Of a stretch of DNA of 64,000 nt, positions 1-12,170 are shown one piece after another. The notes beneath the pieces are model-generated. The model was not told the origin of the DNA, searched no databases, and saw nothing but the letters and a program-made list of their open reading frames with translations. Position 1 is the stretch's first letter; each line of letters starts with the position of its first letter. Location of the stretch: positions 745,945 through 809,944 of the forward strand of contig OZ024852.1 in NCBI GenBank assembly GCA_964017145.1. The letters run 5' to 3'. Both the position numbers and the translations under genes were made by a program. The stretch is from Agrocybe praecox. Taxonomy: Eukaryota; Basidiomycota; Agaricomycetes; Agaricales; Agrocybaceae.

Positions 1-969
1 ATATTCATGAAAAAACTTCAGATGGGGGATATACATCGAATATCCTAGATTTCGGACGATGCGCGAGGTCCTTCGTATGATGCACACGATGCTTAAAGTA
101 AGTGACATTCATTGCAAAATCAAGTTGGATGGTGTAGTTACTACCTTTTCTGAAGGGACTGAGTTTTCTCCGCCAGCATAATATCGTTCATGGAGTAAGC
201 TTTCTGTCATATATCTTTGCATGTACTCATCCGATTTTTGCAGGATATCAGCATGAAGAACTTTCTGACCGACGATTTTAGAGATTTCATGGTTTCAGAG
301 AACGGCGATGGGCTGCAGGTCTCGCACTATATGCAATTTACGATCTCGACGTCTGCTTAAAGCTTCCCGTGGACGTAAATCGCAAGGATTATTGGATCTC
401 TAATGAGCACGCTTGGGGAACTTTCAACGTTACTACGGATTTTGCACTGGGGTAGTATGACTATAATGCGTTTATCACGGATGTTGGGACCTTGGGCGAC
501 ATGTTTTCAGACAAAGTTCAGGTATATCCTATTTGATAATCCGCGTCCATTGATCTTTCTGATCGATTTTCAGTACCTAATTCCGGCACTGTCTATATTG
601 GCTCCGTTCCTAGACAAACTCACGACGCATCGGCTGAAAGAACGTTTCACAGCTTCCGAAGCTGTCTCATTTTTTGAAGAATTTCATTCTCAATTGACGG
701 AGGAGGAATTATCGCAGAAGATTTGGAAAGAAGGCTGGGATAACATTATATACGATAGGTGAGCCGCTGTTCCTCCCGAGTTCGCTAAGAAGTGGGCGCA
801 CTATAGGGAACCGTCTGTATCTTGGACAACGAAACTCCTGCGTAATGCTTGCAGGTATTGATTCCTTAGGCGTAATGTGACTCGATTTCGGAGGTGCCTT
901 GGGTGGATACCCAACTGTGGACGTGCGATCGTTTCCTATTTTACCACAGGCCAGAAGATAACCTTATAA
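1..969 (+). pseudogene. Protein kinase-like pseudogene, 5' end outside window
   Basis: This is the decayed 3' two-thirds of a kinase-like gene whose better copies lie at 14775-16344, 16762-18309 and 30026-31588. Exons can be followed at about 22-97 (hinge and MREVLRMMH helix), 156-194 (FLRQHNIVHG) and from 244 (DISMKNFLTDDF, completing the catalytic-loop HGDIxxxN). A short deletion just after the DF(R)DFMV segment (about 293-310) shifts the frame. TAG at 453-455 replaces a Glu codon and TGA at 760-762 replaces a Trp codon of the other copies. The end is still recognisable as TTGQKITL followed by a stop. Three independent lesions make it non-functional as a full kinase-like protein. Introns remain in the same places as in the intact copies, so this is a duplicated gene rather than a retrocopy. 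Confidence 0.85.
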
Positions 970-2132
970 TTTCTTGACATACATGTTTCTGTAGTTGCTT
1001 CCATCCATTTCGTACTTGTACATTCTTTACTTTGGATTTATAGAGTCTATCTATCCCCTTCGCATTTAGTTAACAGTCGAGGACAAGTATTCAACGGATT
1101 ATATTTGAGTTTGACCTTTCCCAGCCGTTCAACGCATTGTCGACAGTTGATGCGATAGTTGAGTAGTGCTATCTATATCTTCATGGACAGGTCGAAGTCG
1201 TAATAATTATAGCGTACATCATATAACGAATCCGTGATGCTGGACGTCTCGGGCAGGTGCTCTGCCGATATTCTGATGCGGCATCTGCACCAATGATTGA
1301 TCAATCAAATTTGGGTTAGGGTTTAGTCCGACGAAATTGCATTGTTCGGCTTTCCATTTCTTTTCGTATCCTTATCCATTGCCGCTAGATTTTCCATTTT
1401 CTCTTCAAAGTTGAAATGGCCATTACTCGAATTGGATTGTACTTTCTTTGTACGGGGGTGCTCAGAACCTCACTGGAGCCATTGAAAAAGCAACGATGAG
1501 GCAGACTCGGACCCTCTCTTGCAATTCGCGTCTACGCATTCGCACTTCATGAATTTATATCGTGCTATTTGAACTTTCTGAAGTCTTTACATCATCTAAG
1601 GAACCGAATTCAGGACGCAAGTGGCTCGCCGAAATGGTCCGGTAACGTTCTTTTTTTCCTCATCTAATGCAGATGCTTTGTACAGGACTGACATATGGCA
1701 TATACCTCTCAGGCTCAGGACCAACGAACTTGATCAACCGTGCAGATGAACATTCGAAGACTCAAATAGTACACATGGCTCCTACATACCCACCTTCAAT
1801 CGTGGCATGTATATCCATGTCAACTCAGCTGTGTATCTGTTGTTTTGAAGACTTGAGGATATGTGGTCAGCACATATCGCAGCGCAGATACGATATGTCA
1901 GACTTTTATTGTTCCTTCTCAACTCGTACGGGTTGGATGGCTTGCCTATATTTACGCAATTAACGACAAGGTCATGTTCTGTCAAACGCTTGTAAGCATA
2001 TGCATTTAAACTTGTTTCTACCGGATAGCCTCGACATTAATGACTCTTTCGACCTCCAAGTTTACATACTGTTGCTAACATCTGTGATTTCCAGAGTCAG
2101 AGATCACAGGAATCTAAGACAGGTCGTCCTAG
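970..2132. other. Intergenic, no supported gene
   Basis: No open frame here resembles a family seen elsewhere in the window, and none has convincing splice sites. The first 50 bases match the 3' flank of the kinase copies at 14725-14775 and 16720-16760, so the kinase duplication extends past the stop codon. A short TTAGGG-like run occurs near 1313, too short to call telomeric. Confidence 0.4.
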
Positions 2133-3588
2133 CAGTTAGCATCTTCAACGCACAACAGGAAACCGGGGCAAGGCCCTGGAGAACCCCAACACGACTCTCC
2201 GCGTCATAACCTACCAAAGCCTGGCTTGCCAAAGCATCCAAGCCTTGGTCCCCCTAAGCTAGGCAGACCTGGTTCTACAAGGTCATCGCCCAAACAATCT
2301 TCACCTGGGATGAAGAGTGGCCGACCGAATCAACCTGCCTCCAAATCTCCGTCTACGCAGACAAAGAAAGGGCGACCGAGTACCAATCAACCCGGCTCAA
2401 AGACGCCAAAAACAAACCGACCTAGTACCCAGAAACCTTCCACACAAATACAGAAGGGAGAACCGAAGACCAATCGACCTGGTACACAGTCGCCAAAAAC
2501 CAATGGGAAAACCAATGGGCCTGGTACCAAAACCCCTTCTGCTCGGCCGAGGACTCCGCAGAACAAGTCAAACCCTCCAAATTCGAAGCAACCTGGTACC
2601 AACACGCACCCGAAAACCAAACAGCCTTCTACAAAAAACAAGACGGGTAGGCCCAAGACGACTCGACCAAATACAAAGCAACCTGGTTCAGGAAAGGGGA
2701 AGCCCGGGCAGCCCAAGACGACGCGTCCACAAACGAAGCAATTTCCTAGTAAACCGACAACTGGTCCTCCAAACACCAAGAATCCTTCGACAAGGACAGG
2801 GAAACCGAGAACCACCCGACCGGGTACCAAGCAATCTTCTACCTTCTACGCAGACGAAAGCTGAGCCTAAGACAAGGCGTCCTGGTAGTAAGGGACCTTC
2901 CACTACGAAGTGACCTAGTCAGCCGAAGATTCAACGCAAACCGTCTCCAAATCGACCGAATAGCAAGCAGCCATCTACGAGGACGAAGAGCAAGCATCCC
3001 AAGACGACGCGACCGAATACGAAGCAGCCTTCGACCAAGAATGGTCCTCGTCCCAATACTAAACAGCCACCGACAAGGAAGACAAATCGGCCAAAGACGA
3101 CACGTCCGAATACGAAGCAGCCCTCGACCAAGCACACGAAGACACCTCGTACAAAAACCAGGAAGCCATCGACAAATCGGCCCAAGACAACTCGTCCCAG
3201 GACTAAACAGCCTACAAGGAAGAAACCCGACCGACATTCGAAGGTGCCACGCAAGCCCACTCGTCTGAAAACCAAGAGGCCATCCACGAAGAAACCTGAA
3301 AGACGCCCGCGTCGCAAGCCCAGAAATCCTCACCACCACGACCATGATCACCAGCAGTCGAATGACGGCCAGAACAACGATCCCAAGTACCTTCTCTTAC
3401 ACCGATGACAAACGCGGTTCACTGACTGTCTTTCTTTTAGTCTTATTAAGATGATGGAATAGAAAGAAGCACAGTCATGGGTGGAAACTGCTGAGGTCAG
3501 TTCGAAAATGGCGAAGGCGCAACAACAACAGGCAGCAGAGCAGCTTCGTATTGCAGAAATAGATAAGAAAGTCGTCGATAGTTCTTAA
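2133..3588 (+). pseudogene. Decayed Lys/Thr/Arg/Pro-rich repeat protein gene
   Basis: From about 2133 the frame encodes a basic low-complexity protein built on motifs such as TTRPNTKQPST and KTNRPGTQ, with a His/Asp-rich stretch (HHHDHDHQQS) near 3340. It is related to the minus-strand gene at 31825-34633: same repeat vocabulary, same HDHDH block, then an intron (about 3388-3440, GTACCT...TTTTAG) and a terminal exon (KEAQSWVETAEVSSK ... RIAEIDKKVVDSS). A frameshift near 2840-2855, a TGA at 2911-2913 and a TAG at 3460-3462 (in place of Gln) break it. No TATA box, leader element or signal-peptide exon was found upstream, so the 5' end is probably missing or diverged. Frames stay open after each shift because the repeat array has few stops in any frame. 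Confidence 0.7.
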
Positions 3589-5792
3589 CGGGTCGTCTGT
3601 AGTAGACCCATGATAGTAATTGTACATACCATTGGGCATTAACACAGGATTGGTGTGAACTTCGGTGTTCGGTTTTGTGTGCCAAGGTTAGGGGTTACCG
3701 GTTACCAGTAAGGTTCCACCACAACCATGCTTGCTAGACGACGACTACCACCATAAATCTCTCATTTTCTCAAATTTTATTCTACACAATGCCTCATATG
3801 CGACCGATTTCGATGCTACCCATTAGGCCATTCCACACAACTATCAATTCATTATTGACGTTAACCGCGCTCCGCAACATCTAAACCTGCGCCGAGAAGA
3901 AATCCTCCCAACGCAACCATACTATGGACGAGTGCTACGAACCTGCCATTTTCAAACACTATCAAGAATATAGCGGTCAGGTATATAATAATATACTACA
4001 CAGTTGAGGCCTCAAACATCAACAGGGCAGCAACGTCGATGAGGTATCATATACATCATATATCATATTGCGTTGTTGTGTTCTTTTTTTGACCCACGTT
4101 CAGGCTTGGAAGGAATCGGAAGCCGCCCCAGAGCCTTTCTTCTCAATATCCTGGACGACGCACAGTCATATTCCAGCATAGTCAATCACAAACAAATTTT
4201 ACTTGGTTGAATCTTGCTCGGGGTCGAGGATGATGCCGCAGTTAACGACAATTCAGCAAAACTTCCATCTAAAAAAAATTGTATATTTCTTCTTATCTAG
4301 AGACTCTTGCGAACAATGATAGTTACCCGCAGATGTTGCGGGTTTGGGGCGCAGCTCCGGAGAATACTCTACATGAAGAAACGAACACTTGGAAGTACGA
4401 CAGCGGTTGTTAGTAAATTCATCGCAGAATGGTTATAAAAGGACTATTTTAACTCACGGCGGTACGCAATCTGTTCATTATACTTATCATCAAACTGACT
4501 GTTTTTTGAAGGCGATATGCCCAAATATCCTGTCAATGTATCGAATCTATCGAAGACCTCTAGAGCTTTTTTCATCTCGCTCGCAACGGTCGCGTTATAA
4601 GAAACGATCTGCTCAACTTCCATGCACCGCTGGAATCTCCCATCGAGCCTCGGCGTTGCTATAACATGCAGAGATTCCCAATGCGAAAAGATGATGACTC
4701 CGATTAGGATTTATTCCTGGACGAGTCAAGGCCATCTAGGAAGATACTTCTCACTGGTCCGCTTATGATGTTAGTTTGCGATACAAGATTGGGTGGATTT
4801 GTCAATGCTTCGCAAGTCGCAAGGAAACTCACCCCTCGTGTTACACGGGCTTTTTCGCGGGCTGCCTTCTGCCTCCTGTGGGACAGCAACTCTGCTACTT
4901 GTAATAGTTGTGGAATCGGACTTCATCAAACTCGGTCGAATTCCGCACGTTGCTGGGAACAGACAACTTGTTTGTTTTTTTTTTTTCATCTTTGTGCTTC
5001 GTTGGAGGAATGAGGAGCTCCAACAATCTGCAGATAAAACAACGGATATTGATCACCCAAGGGACAGGGTATGTTGCCGATTATTTATCACCAGTGATTA
5101 CTATCTTACGTTCAATTCTCCAGCAGCTTGCTGACGGTGTTATATACCATCACATTGTCTGTATTATGGCTCGGTGTCGGCCACATTATCGTCCGTTGTT
5201 CTCCAAAAGAAGTCGATATAGATCTATTTTCACGACACAAATAGCACTTTACACTGAAGCCTCCGTGAAACGCGCCCATATTTTTGACTTATACCACCTG
5301 CTTTACTGTCCTACTTTTCTCTACAGTGGGTTTCTACTTTGCTCTCCAATGATTCGCGACTGATGTGATGGACTTATCTGCGCTTTTTAGTTGCATATGA
5401 ATTATCCGAAGCACCTTTAAAACTCTGCCAATGAAAACGGCCTATAAGGTGTTCTAATTATACATGGACACCCATCAGCCACCGCACACGACACATGTAT
5501 CATTCTTGTCTGCCAAGGATTCGGATGTCCAAACATGGATTTTGTGTCGGTATTGCTATGGTTTCGTTTGGAGTTCGCACAGCCTATATACCCCTGAAGC
5601 AATTATAATTCGACCATCTTGACTTGATGAAATGCGTAAAGGAACCATCTACGGCAAATGCATCACAGAATGGGCGCCCTATGCGGACGATCACGTAGAT
5701 CTGGTTGGACCTGATGTCAGAGTGGAAACCTGTTGAATACCAATATTCGTATCTATCCTTAGTGGCGCGCTGGCAAGACGGGACGGGTACTC
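3589..5792. other. Intergenic, no supported gene
   Basis: The open frames between 4389 and 5602 overlap on both strands, have no consistent splice sites and resemble nothing I recognise. A T-rich run lies at about 4973-4986. I see no gene here. Confidence 0.4.
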
Positions 5793-5875
5793 TATAAAAG
5801 CAAAGCGGGAAGCAGGCCGATTTCTTCAGCTGGTCTCACCCCACACATCCCCTCCCAATTAAGTTCAGCGTTGAC
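5793..5875 (+). promoter_or_regulatory. Core promoter and leader of the KVGS-repeat gene
   Basis: TATAAAAG lies at 5793-5800, AGCTGGTCTCA at 5828-5838 and CAGCGTTGAC at 5866-5875, 75 bp before the start codon at 5951. The same order recurs before the genes at 13320 and 34633 (minus). The 35-base TATA-to-element distance suggests that the element sits at or near the transcription start, but this is inferred. Confidence 0.65.
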
Positions 5876-5950
5876 CGTTGACCCATATCTCACTTCTCCG
5901 TCGCTTTAATCCAACTAAATTAATACATCCACCCACCCATCATCATCATC

Positions 5951-7703
5951 ATGGTTCAAATCTCCAGGTCTTTCGTGCTTCTTGCCGCCATCCTGCCAGC
6001 ACTTTCTGCCCCCTTGTTCGCCGCTGACGAGTTTTCATTAGAGTGGGTACTTTGATGCGTATTATCCCATTAAATTATATTAAATGATTTCACTATTCTG
6101 AATAGATCCCGTGAACAAGAGGACTTGTCTATTCGAGCGGGGTATGTACATCGTATATTCGTCATGTAGTTCATCTTAGCTGACGTACTTCATTTAGCGA
6201 TGCTTTCGAGGGATTGGTTGAGGAGCGCGACCTCGGCGACGACGCTGAACTACTTGAAGCTCGCGAGTACGACGACTCGCTCGAAGCTCGTGACTTTGAG
6301 GACGACGAATTCGAAGCTCGCGACTTTGAAGATGACGAATGGCTCGAAGCTCGCGAGCCAGGTCTCTTGGGTGCCATAGCAAAGGTCGCTGCTAAAGTCG
6401 TCGAGAAGGAGGCTCCTAAAGTCGCCGACAAGGTCATCAAGAAGGAAGCCCCCAAAGCCATCAAAAAGGCTGCACCTAAAGTCGCCAAAGTTGCTTCCAA
6501 AGCTGCGCCCAAGATTGCGAAAGCCATCCCCAAAGCAGGGAAGGTTGCCTCCAAGGCCGGCAAGGTCTCCAAAGTCGGGAAGGTGGCATCCAAGGCTGGC
6601 AAAGTCGGCAAAGCTACATCCAAAGTTGGCAAGGTCGCTTCTAAGGCTGGCAAAGGCTCAAAAGTCGGCTCCAAGGTCGGCAAAGTGTCGAAAGTTGGTA
6701 AAGTTGGCTCCAAGATCGGCAAGGTCTCGAAAGTTGGAAAGGTCGGCTCGAAAGTAGGCAAAGCCTCCAAGACTGGCAAGGCTGGATCCAGAGTCGGCAA
6801 AACCAACAAAGTCGGTTCCAAGATTGGCAAAGCCTCCAAGACTGGCAAGGCTGGATCCAGAGTCGGCAAAACCAACAAAGTCGGTTCCAAGGTTGGCAAA
6901 GCCTCCAAGGCTGGCAAGGCTGGATCCAGAGTCGGCAAGACCAACAAAGTCGGCTCCAAGGTTGGCAAAGCCTCCAAGACCGGCAAGGCTGGATCCAGGA
7001 TCGGAAACAAAGTTGGATCCAAGGTCGGCAAAGTCTCCAAGACTGGCAGACCCTCCAAATCCGCGAGGCCCTCCAAGAACACTGGCACTGGCCGATCTAG
7101 CAAAGTTTCCAAAGGACAGGGACGCAAACCCGTCAACGGTAACAAGACCCGGGTGCCTGTCAAGAACCAGAAGGGACAAAACCAACACGTCATCCGCAAA
7201 CCCAAAGTTCCCAGCAACACCAGGACCAAGAACAACAACCCCGCTGCAAAACACGAAGGTCCTGGCGGAAGGATTCAACGTAAGACTGGAGGCCAGCGTG
7301 ACCCCAAAGTCGAGAGAAAGCCCAAATCACTCACCAATGGTCGTGGCCCAGTCCAACCCAAACGCCGACCCACCGACGGCCGCAACAACAGCCGCAAGAC
7401 CCCTTCATCCAAGACTGAGCAACTCAGGAAAGCTGGCCACATCGCAAAGAAGGCTGGACACGCTGCCCAGAGTGGTATCGACAATGGCCAAAAGTAAGTT
7501 CTGCTTTCTTCACTTATGTCGTCAACATGTTAAACTGACTTTCGTCTCTTTCCAGCGTCGCTCAATTGGTCCAACAGTCCGAGGCACAATCCCAAGTCCA
7601 AACCAGCCAGCTCAGCTCACAGATGGCCGCCATGCAACAGCAAGAATCCGCCGAGCAGCTCCAGATCGCCCAATTGCAATCCCAGTTTGCAAACAGGCAA
7701 TGA
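5951..7703 (+). CDS. Secreted acidic-N, Lys/Val/Gly/Ser-repeat protein
   Basis: Four exons (5951-6042, 6106-6141, 6198-7493, 7556-7703) join in frame to 523 codons plus stop. Residues 1-20 form a signal peptide (MVQISRSFVLLAAILPALSA). A short acidic region follows with repeated LEARE/LEARD/FEARD motifs. The rest is strongly basic: Ala/Lys-rich, then tandem KVGSKVGKASKTGKAGSRVG-type repeats, then an Arg/Asn/Pro-rich tail. The last exon gives an amphipathic Gln-rich end (VAQLVQQSEAQSQVQ ... MAAMQQQESAEQLQIAQLQ) that is conserved in the gene at 31825-34633 and the relic at 2133-3588. I recognise no enzyme domain. The acid-then-base layout would suit a proprotein cut near the LEAR motifs, or a self-associating cell-wall or matrix protein; both are inference. 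It is the only intact low-complexity member in the window. Confidence 0.85.
6739..7008 (+). repeat. In-frame 69-bp tandem repeat (23 aa, about 3.9 copies)
   Basis: Units start at 6739, 6808, 6877 and 6946. Each encodes KVGSKxGKASKxGKAGSRxG, usually followed by KTN. Copies are nearly identical at the DNA level, which implies recent expansion or homogenisation. Shorter, older KVGK/KVSK units lie just upstream (about 6530-6738). Confidence 0.9.
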
Positions 7704-10550
7704 AGATGATTGATACGACGACGACGGAGAATTCGGAGGACGTTCGAGCTTGATTGAAAATTAGGGTAATAAATGTGAGATCTATCAGAACGCGCTTTCT
7801 TCTTCGGTTTCATCCAATGTATTATGCATGTACCACTAGTGTAATTGTCGAGCGCTCGTTATTCCTCTAATTCATCAAGTTGGAAACATACCTATTTCGC
7901 AACGCCTAAGACCCGATTTATAGTGTTCGTAAAACATGAAAACCGTCTGCAACATCAAATCTTCTTGTAGCCCCCTCCATTCGTGTACATTTCCTCACAG
8001 ATTCGTCGAACAAAAAGGGATTGAATTGGATTTAGTTATCAGCTTTCGAATCTCTATCAGTGTTTCGGGCGATGTCCAGAGCACCGCGCTCCTATGCCAG
8101 CTCAGAGATTCACAAATAAGCAAAGAATCGAATATCTGAATTATAATCCAAGAGTATTTCCTATGTAAATCAACACCAAGTGACTAAAAAAAACATCTCC
8201 ACTACGTTATATGCACCACGAAGATGACGCTCACACTCCATACCATCATACAACAGGCATAGGCAAGCCCCGTTTCAGAGAGTTTAGAAGTACGTATGTA
8301 TACCGCCCGAGAACAAAAACAGCAAGAGGCGAAAGATAGAACATTGGCGTTGCCATCCATCTATCCGTCCATCCATGATTCTCCTGGGACCTGCCTGAGA
8401 GGCCTGACAGATCGTTCGCGCATCCAACCAAAAACGCATCTATGAGTAGTGGTGCAATGGAGTGCTGGACACGAATAGGTGCGTGCAAAATTCCAAGGTT
8501 AGAAAGCCTTCGATGAGAAAAAAATACTTTCCAGTCCAACGGCGATCGAGTCGAGCAGCTCCGGTGATGGCTATTCCTAGCGTCCTGTTTTTGAGAGATG
8601 GGAGTATGCAGGTATGCAGGTGTAGAATCGAATGCCAGCCACACCGTAGTTAAACGTGCAACTTGCGTAGGGCGGAACGTGGATGGCATGACGATATGGA
8701 TCACGCACTGCGAGTGAGACAGGGAGCAAGGAGAAGCCTGGGTACTGAGCGGATGAAGGAAAGGGGGAGCCAGGGGGAAACAAACATGCTCCTCTCACGG
8801 CGTCCCAGTAGCAATGCGTGGTGAGCATGTCGACCGCCCTGCTGCTCCAGCACGACCGAGCCTGGCACAGCAACCGTCAGCAAGTCATCGGCATCATGGT
8901 CGTCAATGCAAGGTGTATGTATGACAGGCATGCCCATGTCCAAACATACATCGAATATGTCCTATATCCGTCTTTACGAGATCGCCGAGTCCGAGAGTCC
9001 GAGTTAATAATGATCACGATGAATGAATGTTCGATGAGGAAGGAACAAAAGCAAGCATTGCTTATAATGTAAATGTATACGCGCGATATGTATGAAGGTA
9101 ATAAACGCCAAAGCGGCTCGCCAACGACCCCACAATGAAGGATATCCACAAGAGAAAAGAATATGGACGACAACAAACGTCAGGAAAATGAAAAAAGTCC
9201 GCAAAAAGTAGAAGTTCATAAATAATGCAAACACAATTTAAAAAGGGTATTCGTCCCATCCGTGCGAGAGAAATGACAAAACTGGGAAGAACGGAAAAAG
9301 AAAAGCACGGATGAGATGATAAGGCAGCACGTACCCATGGTGCTAAAATAAAATATAAGGTGGGTGATGGAAGGAAAAAATCAGAAAAGAGACGAAGATA
9401 AAAAAAGGGATATCCGGAACCGGGGGAAAACTGTGGGACGTTGGGAGAGGGAGGTATAGTAATAGAATGGACGGGCTCGGGCGGGAAAAAGAATACATAA
9501 ATAACACAAATCGCAACGACGACGGTCCAGCAAAAGAATAAAACGACGATGACGATGATGAGAATGTGAAAGGATATTTTCTGATATTTTCAGAATTGAC
9601 GTTGAATTTGCTTTGATGATATTAATCCGATAAAGTAAGAACAAAAAAACACAAAGTCCGGTTGATATAGTAATAAAAAAGGGTGGGGATAAAGAAGTGG
9701 GAAAGGGTAACAAAAAGCCGAGCCCAGAAAAAATAATGATATCGCGCAAACAATGCAAGCAAGTGAGGTGGTAGAAGGACGTTCGGAAAGAAGAACAACG
9801 GATACACGAGGCTGGATGAATAAAAAAGCGGGATAGAGGTTTGTGCGTATATCCACTGTCCTGGCGCTACGTCGCTAGTCGAGGTCTATGGTGGGAATCC
9901 TAAGGCGCGCAAGTTCTATGATTCACAGCGAAAAACCTGGCCTCGACGGTGCTAACCATGCACATATCCGGAGACATAAGCCAAAAGCGGATGGTTGATG
10001 GATCCAGAAGCATCACAACGTAAAATGATGGTCTAAGGAGCAACCGAGATGATGTGTGTTTTTGTTTGATATTGATGGCCCGAATTCAGTGATATCAAAC
10101 AAATGCGATAGATGGATTGCGGTGCGATGGGCGCTGGATGGACGGAGGGTACAAAACGATGAATAGATTAGACAAAACAAGATGCTGAAGCAGAGCAGAG
10201 GAGCAGAAGCAAAACGGGCTGGAGGTTTGTTGGGGCGGTTAATCTAGGAGATAGATAGCCGAATCAAAATTCTTCTAGCTTCCTTCTAGTCCCAAAAAGG
10301 TATGGGCGGATGCAAATACTAGTCTGGTCCGACTTTGTTTTGTGCCTAGTAAATATGAGGCGGACGATGAGAACAAAGGTGGAGAGGGTGGTGGTGGTAG
10401 TGTCGGGTTGAAAAGCTATGACAGGAGTATTTGGATTGATGTTTGATTTCTTGATAATTTGATTTTATGCGTTGAGATTCGTCGAAGTTCATGGATGTGA
10501 GGGGTCGTTTCAATATTTCTTCATGGGTTATGGAGAGCGAAATACAGGCT
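7704..10550. other. Long intergenic stretch with purine-rich plus strand
   Basis: No convincing gene is seen. From about 9060 to 9840 the plus strand is dominated by A and G, so the minus strand is pyrimidine-rich. The minus-strand open frames there (Phe/Leu/Ser/Pro-rich) are a by-product of that bias. The stretch is downstream of the minus-strand gene at 10551-11257, so it may hold that gene's 3' UTR or a separate non-coding transcript. Confidence 0.4.
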
Positions 10551-11257
10551 TCAGACCATGCTGGGTGTCCGTCTTTGGTACTGCGGCAAATTGGTGGCAC
10601 GCACGGGTGGCGGACGAGAAGCTGGTCGTCGGAAAGTATGTCTTGACATGATCATTTTAGCCATAGATGCTGGTACTTGGGTATCGTATACGGCAGGCAC
10701 TGCAATGAAAAAGATCACGATTAGCACAAGTCCACAGCGGAAAAACATGCTCATGACTGACGAGGTTGCTCGAAAGCTGGCCGTTGCCGTCTGGCTTGTT
10801 GTTGAATCTGCTGCATCTGAGGGGACGGAGGTTGCCAACCACCACGTTCCGCGATGGCTGCTGGAGGGAGGCTGTCCCATTTTACAAGGCCCCATAGCCA
10901 CGAGCTCATTTTCTTCGTCTGGCTGGTTTCCGATGTCGTCGCTGCCCTCGATTTCTCCTTTGCAGCCTGAGACCCTGTTATTGATACCGACGGAGACGCT
11001 CCCACCGGCGTCTCCTTTTCCTTGTTGACAATGGTAACATAAGACACTCTCTTGCGACCTTCTGTCCATGTTGGTGGTCGAACGTAGAGCAGAGCGGCGC
11101 GGATGCTAGAGAGAATAACCAAGGATGCTAGAAGGACAAGCCATGTACTTGGCTTGGAGAGAGGGGAGAGAATGCCGAGGTTCAGAGACAAGGACGGGAG
11201 GGAGGGTAGCGCTGGGACGGAGACAGCGTCGATGGCGGGGATCTGGACGAGCATCAT
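10551..11257 (-). CDS. Single-pass membrane protein, fungal, unknown function
   Basis: Two exons on the minus strand (11257-10762 and 10699-10551; intron GTCAGT...TTGCAG) join in frame to 214 residues. A hydrophobic Pro/Leu-rich N-terminus is followed by one membrane segment at about residues 35-55 (WLVLLASLVILSSI), then PPTWTEGRKRVSYV, a Lys/Thr/Ser-rich stretch and a Trp motif (SSWLWGLVKWDSLPP). The second exon encodes a compact basic tail, SMAKMIMSRHTFRRPASRPP, ending in QYQRRTPSMV. ATG at 11257 is chosen because a second in-frame ATG follows and CG-repeat DNA precedes it. I believe similar short membrane proteins with the MSRHTFRRP tail occur in other basidiomycetes, but cannot name a family. 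No function is assigned. Confidence 0.65.
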
Positions 11258-11701
11258 AGTGACCAATCGTCGTCGTCGTCGTCGCCGTCGATGAGGAGAT
11301 GGGAGCAGAAAGCAGGGGAGCAAACGTGGTCACCAAGGGGAAAAGACAAGCCCCTCGTGCGACAGTTCATTAAATAACACGGCTCAATACCGGCCGACTC
11401 CGGCACTTCCTTTTCCGGACTTCTGCTTCCTTTCCAGAATCCTGTCACCACGGTGCGAGCTTGAACCGCGTTCATCCCGAAATTTCGCTGTTTCCAGAGA
11501 CAACGCAACTATTTCTTTCTGCAGACTATAGCACTTGGAGGAGTTCATGAACCCTTTTTGTACAATCACACCGGAAATCCTACTTGTGAACCTTATGTAT
11601 GCTCTCTTGTTCAGCATGACAGACGTACCCGATACCCATAAGTACATTATTCTATCTTAGAACGCCTCCGCTTGATTTGCTCTGCTGACACAATGGTTCT
11701 C

Positions 11702-12170
11702 GTTGCTATACCTGCGAAAAGAAAAGGCGACGACTGTCTGCTCTGTGATCAAGTTCACGTATGCGACCGAACATTTATTGACGAGGCACATTCTTACAGC
11801 TTCCAGATTACTTGGTAAACTGGCAGATACAGGCTCAAGGCTTTGTTATCGTCTTAATGATTGCCACGACGCCGCATTTCATAAAGTCAAATCCAATCCT
11901 TCCGCCGCTCTAGATAATACGATTCTACTAACTGATACCGTCAGTGATTCCTGTTGCTATACTAGCTTTCCACCAGCAGAGGTTGTATACCCTGTGATCA
12001 AGTTAGCATATGCGACCAATTCACGTACTCTTACAGCTTCCCGATTGCTTGCTACGCCAAAACATGTATTAAGCCTCAAGGTTTTGTTATCCTCTCTTAA
12101 TATCATGATCGCCTCGACGCCGCCCTTTCATAAAGCCAAGCTCAATCCTTCTGCCGCTCTAGATAACATT
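11702..12170. repeat. Diverged tandem duplication, about 249-bp period
   Basis: Unit 1 (about 11702-11920) and unit 2 (about 11951-12168) share GTTGCTATAC, GTGATCAAGTT, ATGCGACC, TACAGCTTCC, GGTTTTGTTATC-like blocks and CCGCTCTAGATAA in the same order. An open plus-strand frame crosses both units, but it has no start context or family resemblance, so I treat this as non-coding repeat. Confidence 0.7.

Noticed and set aside
1667..2209. Open frames of 60-100 codons before the K/T/R/P relic
   Set aside because: No signal exon, TATA box or splice pattern like the other family members; frames overlap on both strands.
2387..3317. Minus-strand frames rich in Val, Gly and Leu opposite the repeat array
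   Set aside because: They are antisense shadows of the K/T/R/P repeats.
4389..5602. Several overlapping open frames on both strands
   Set aside because: No start context, no family resemblance and no exon structure; consistent with chance.
6171..7484. Long minus-strand frames opposite the KVGS-repeat gene
   Set aside because: They mirror the coding repeats; the plus strand has signal peptide, introns and a conserved last exon.
8246..9856. Minus-strand frames rich in Phe, Leu, Ser and Pro
   Set aside because: They follow from the purine-rich plus strand and lack protein-like organisation.
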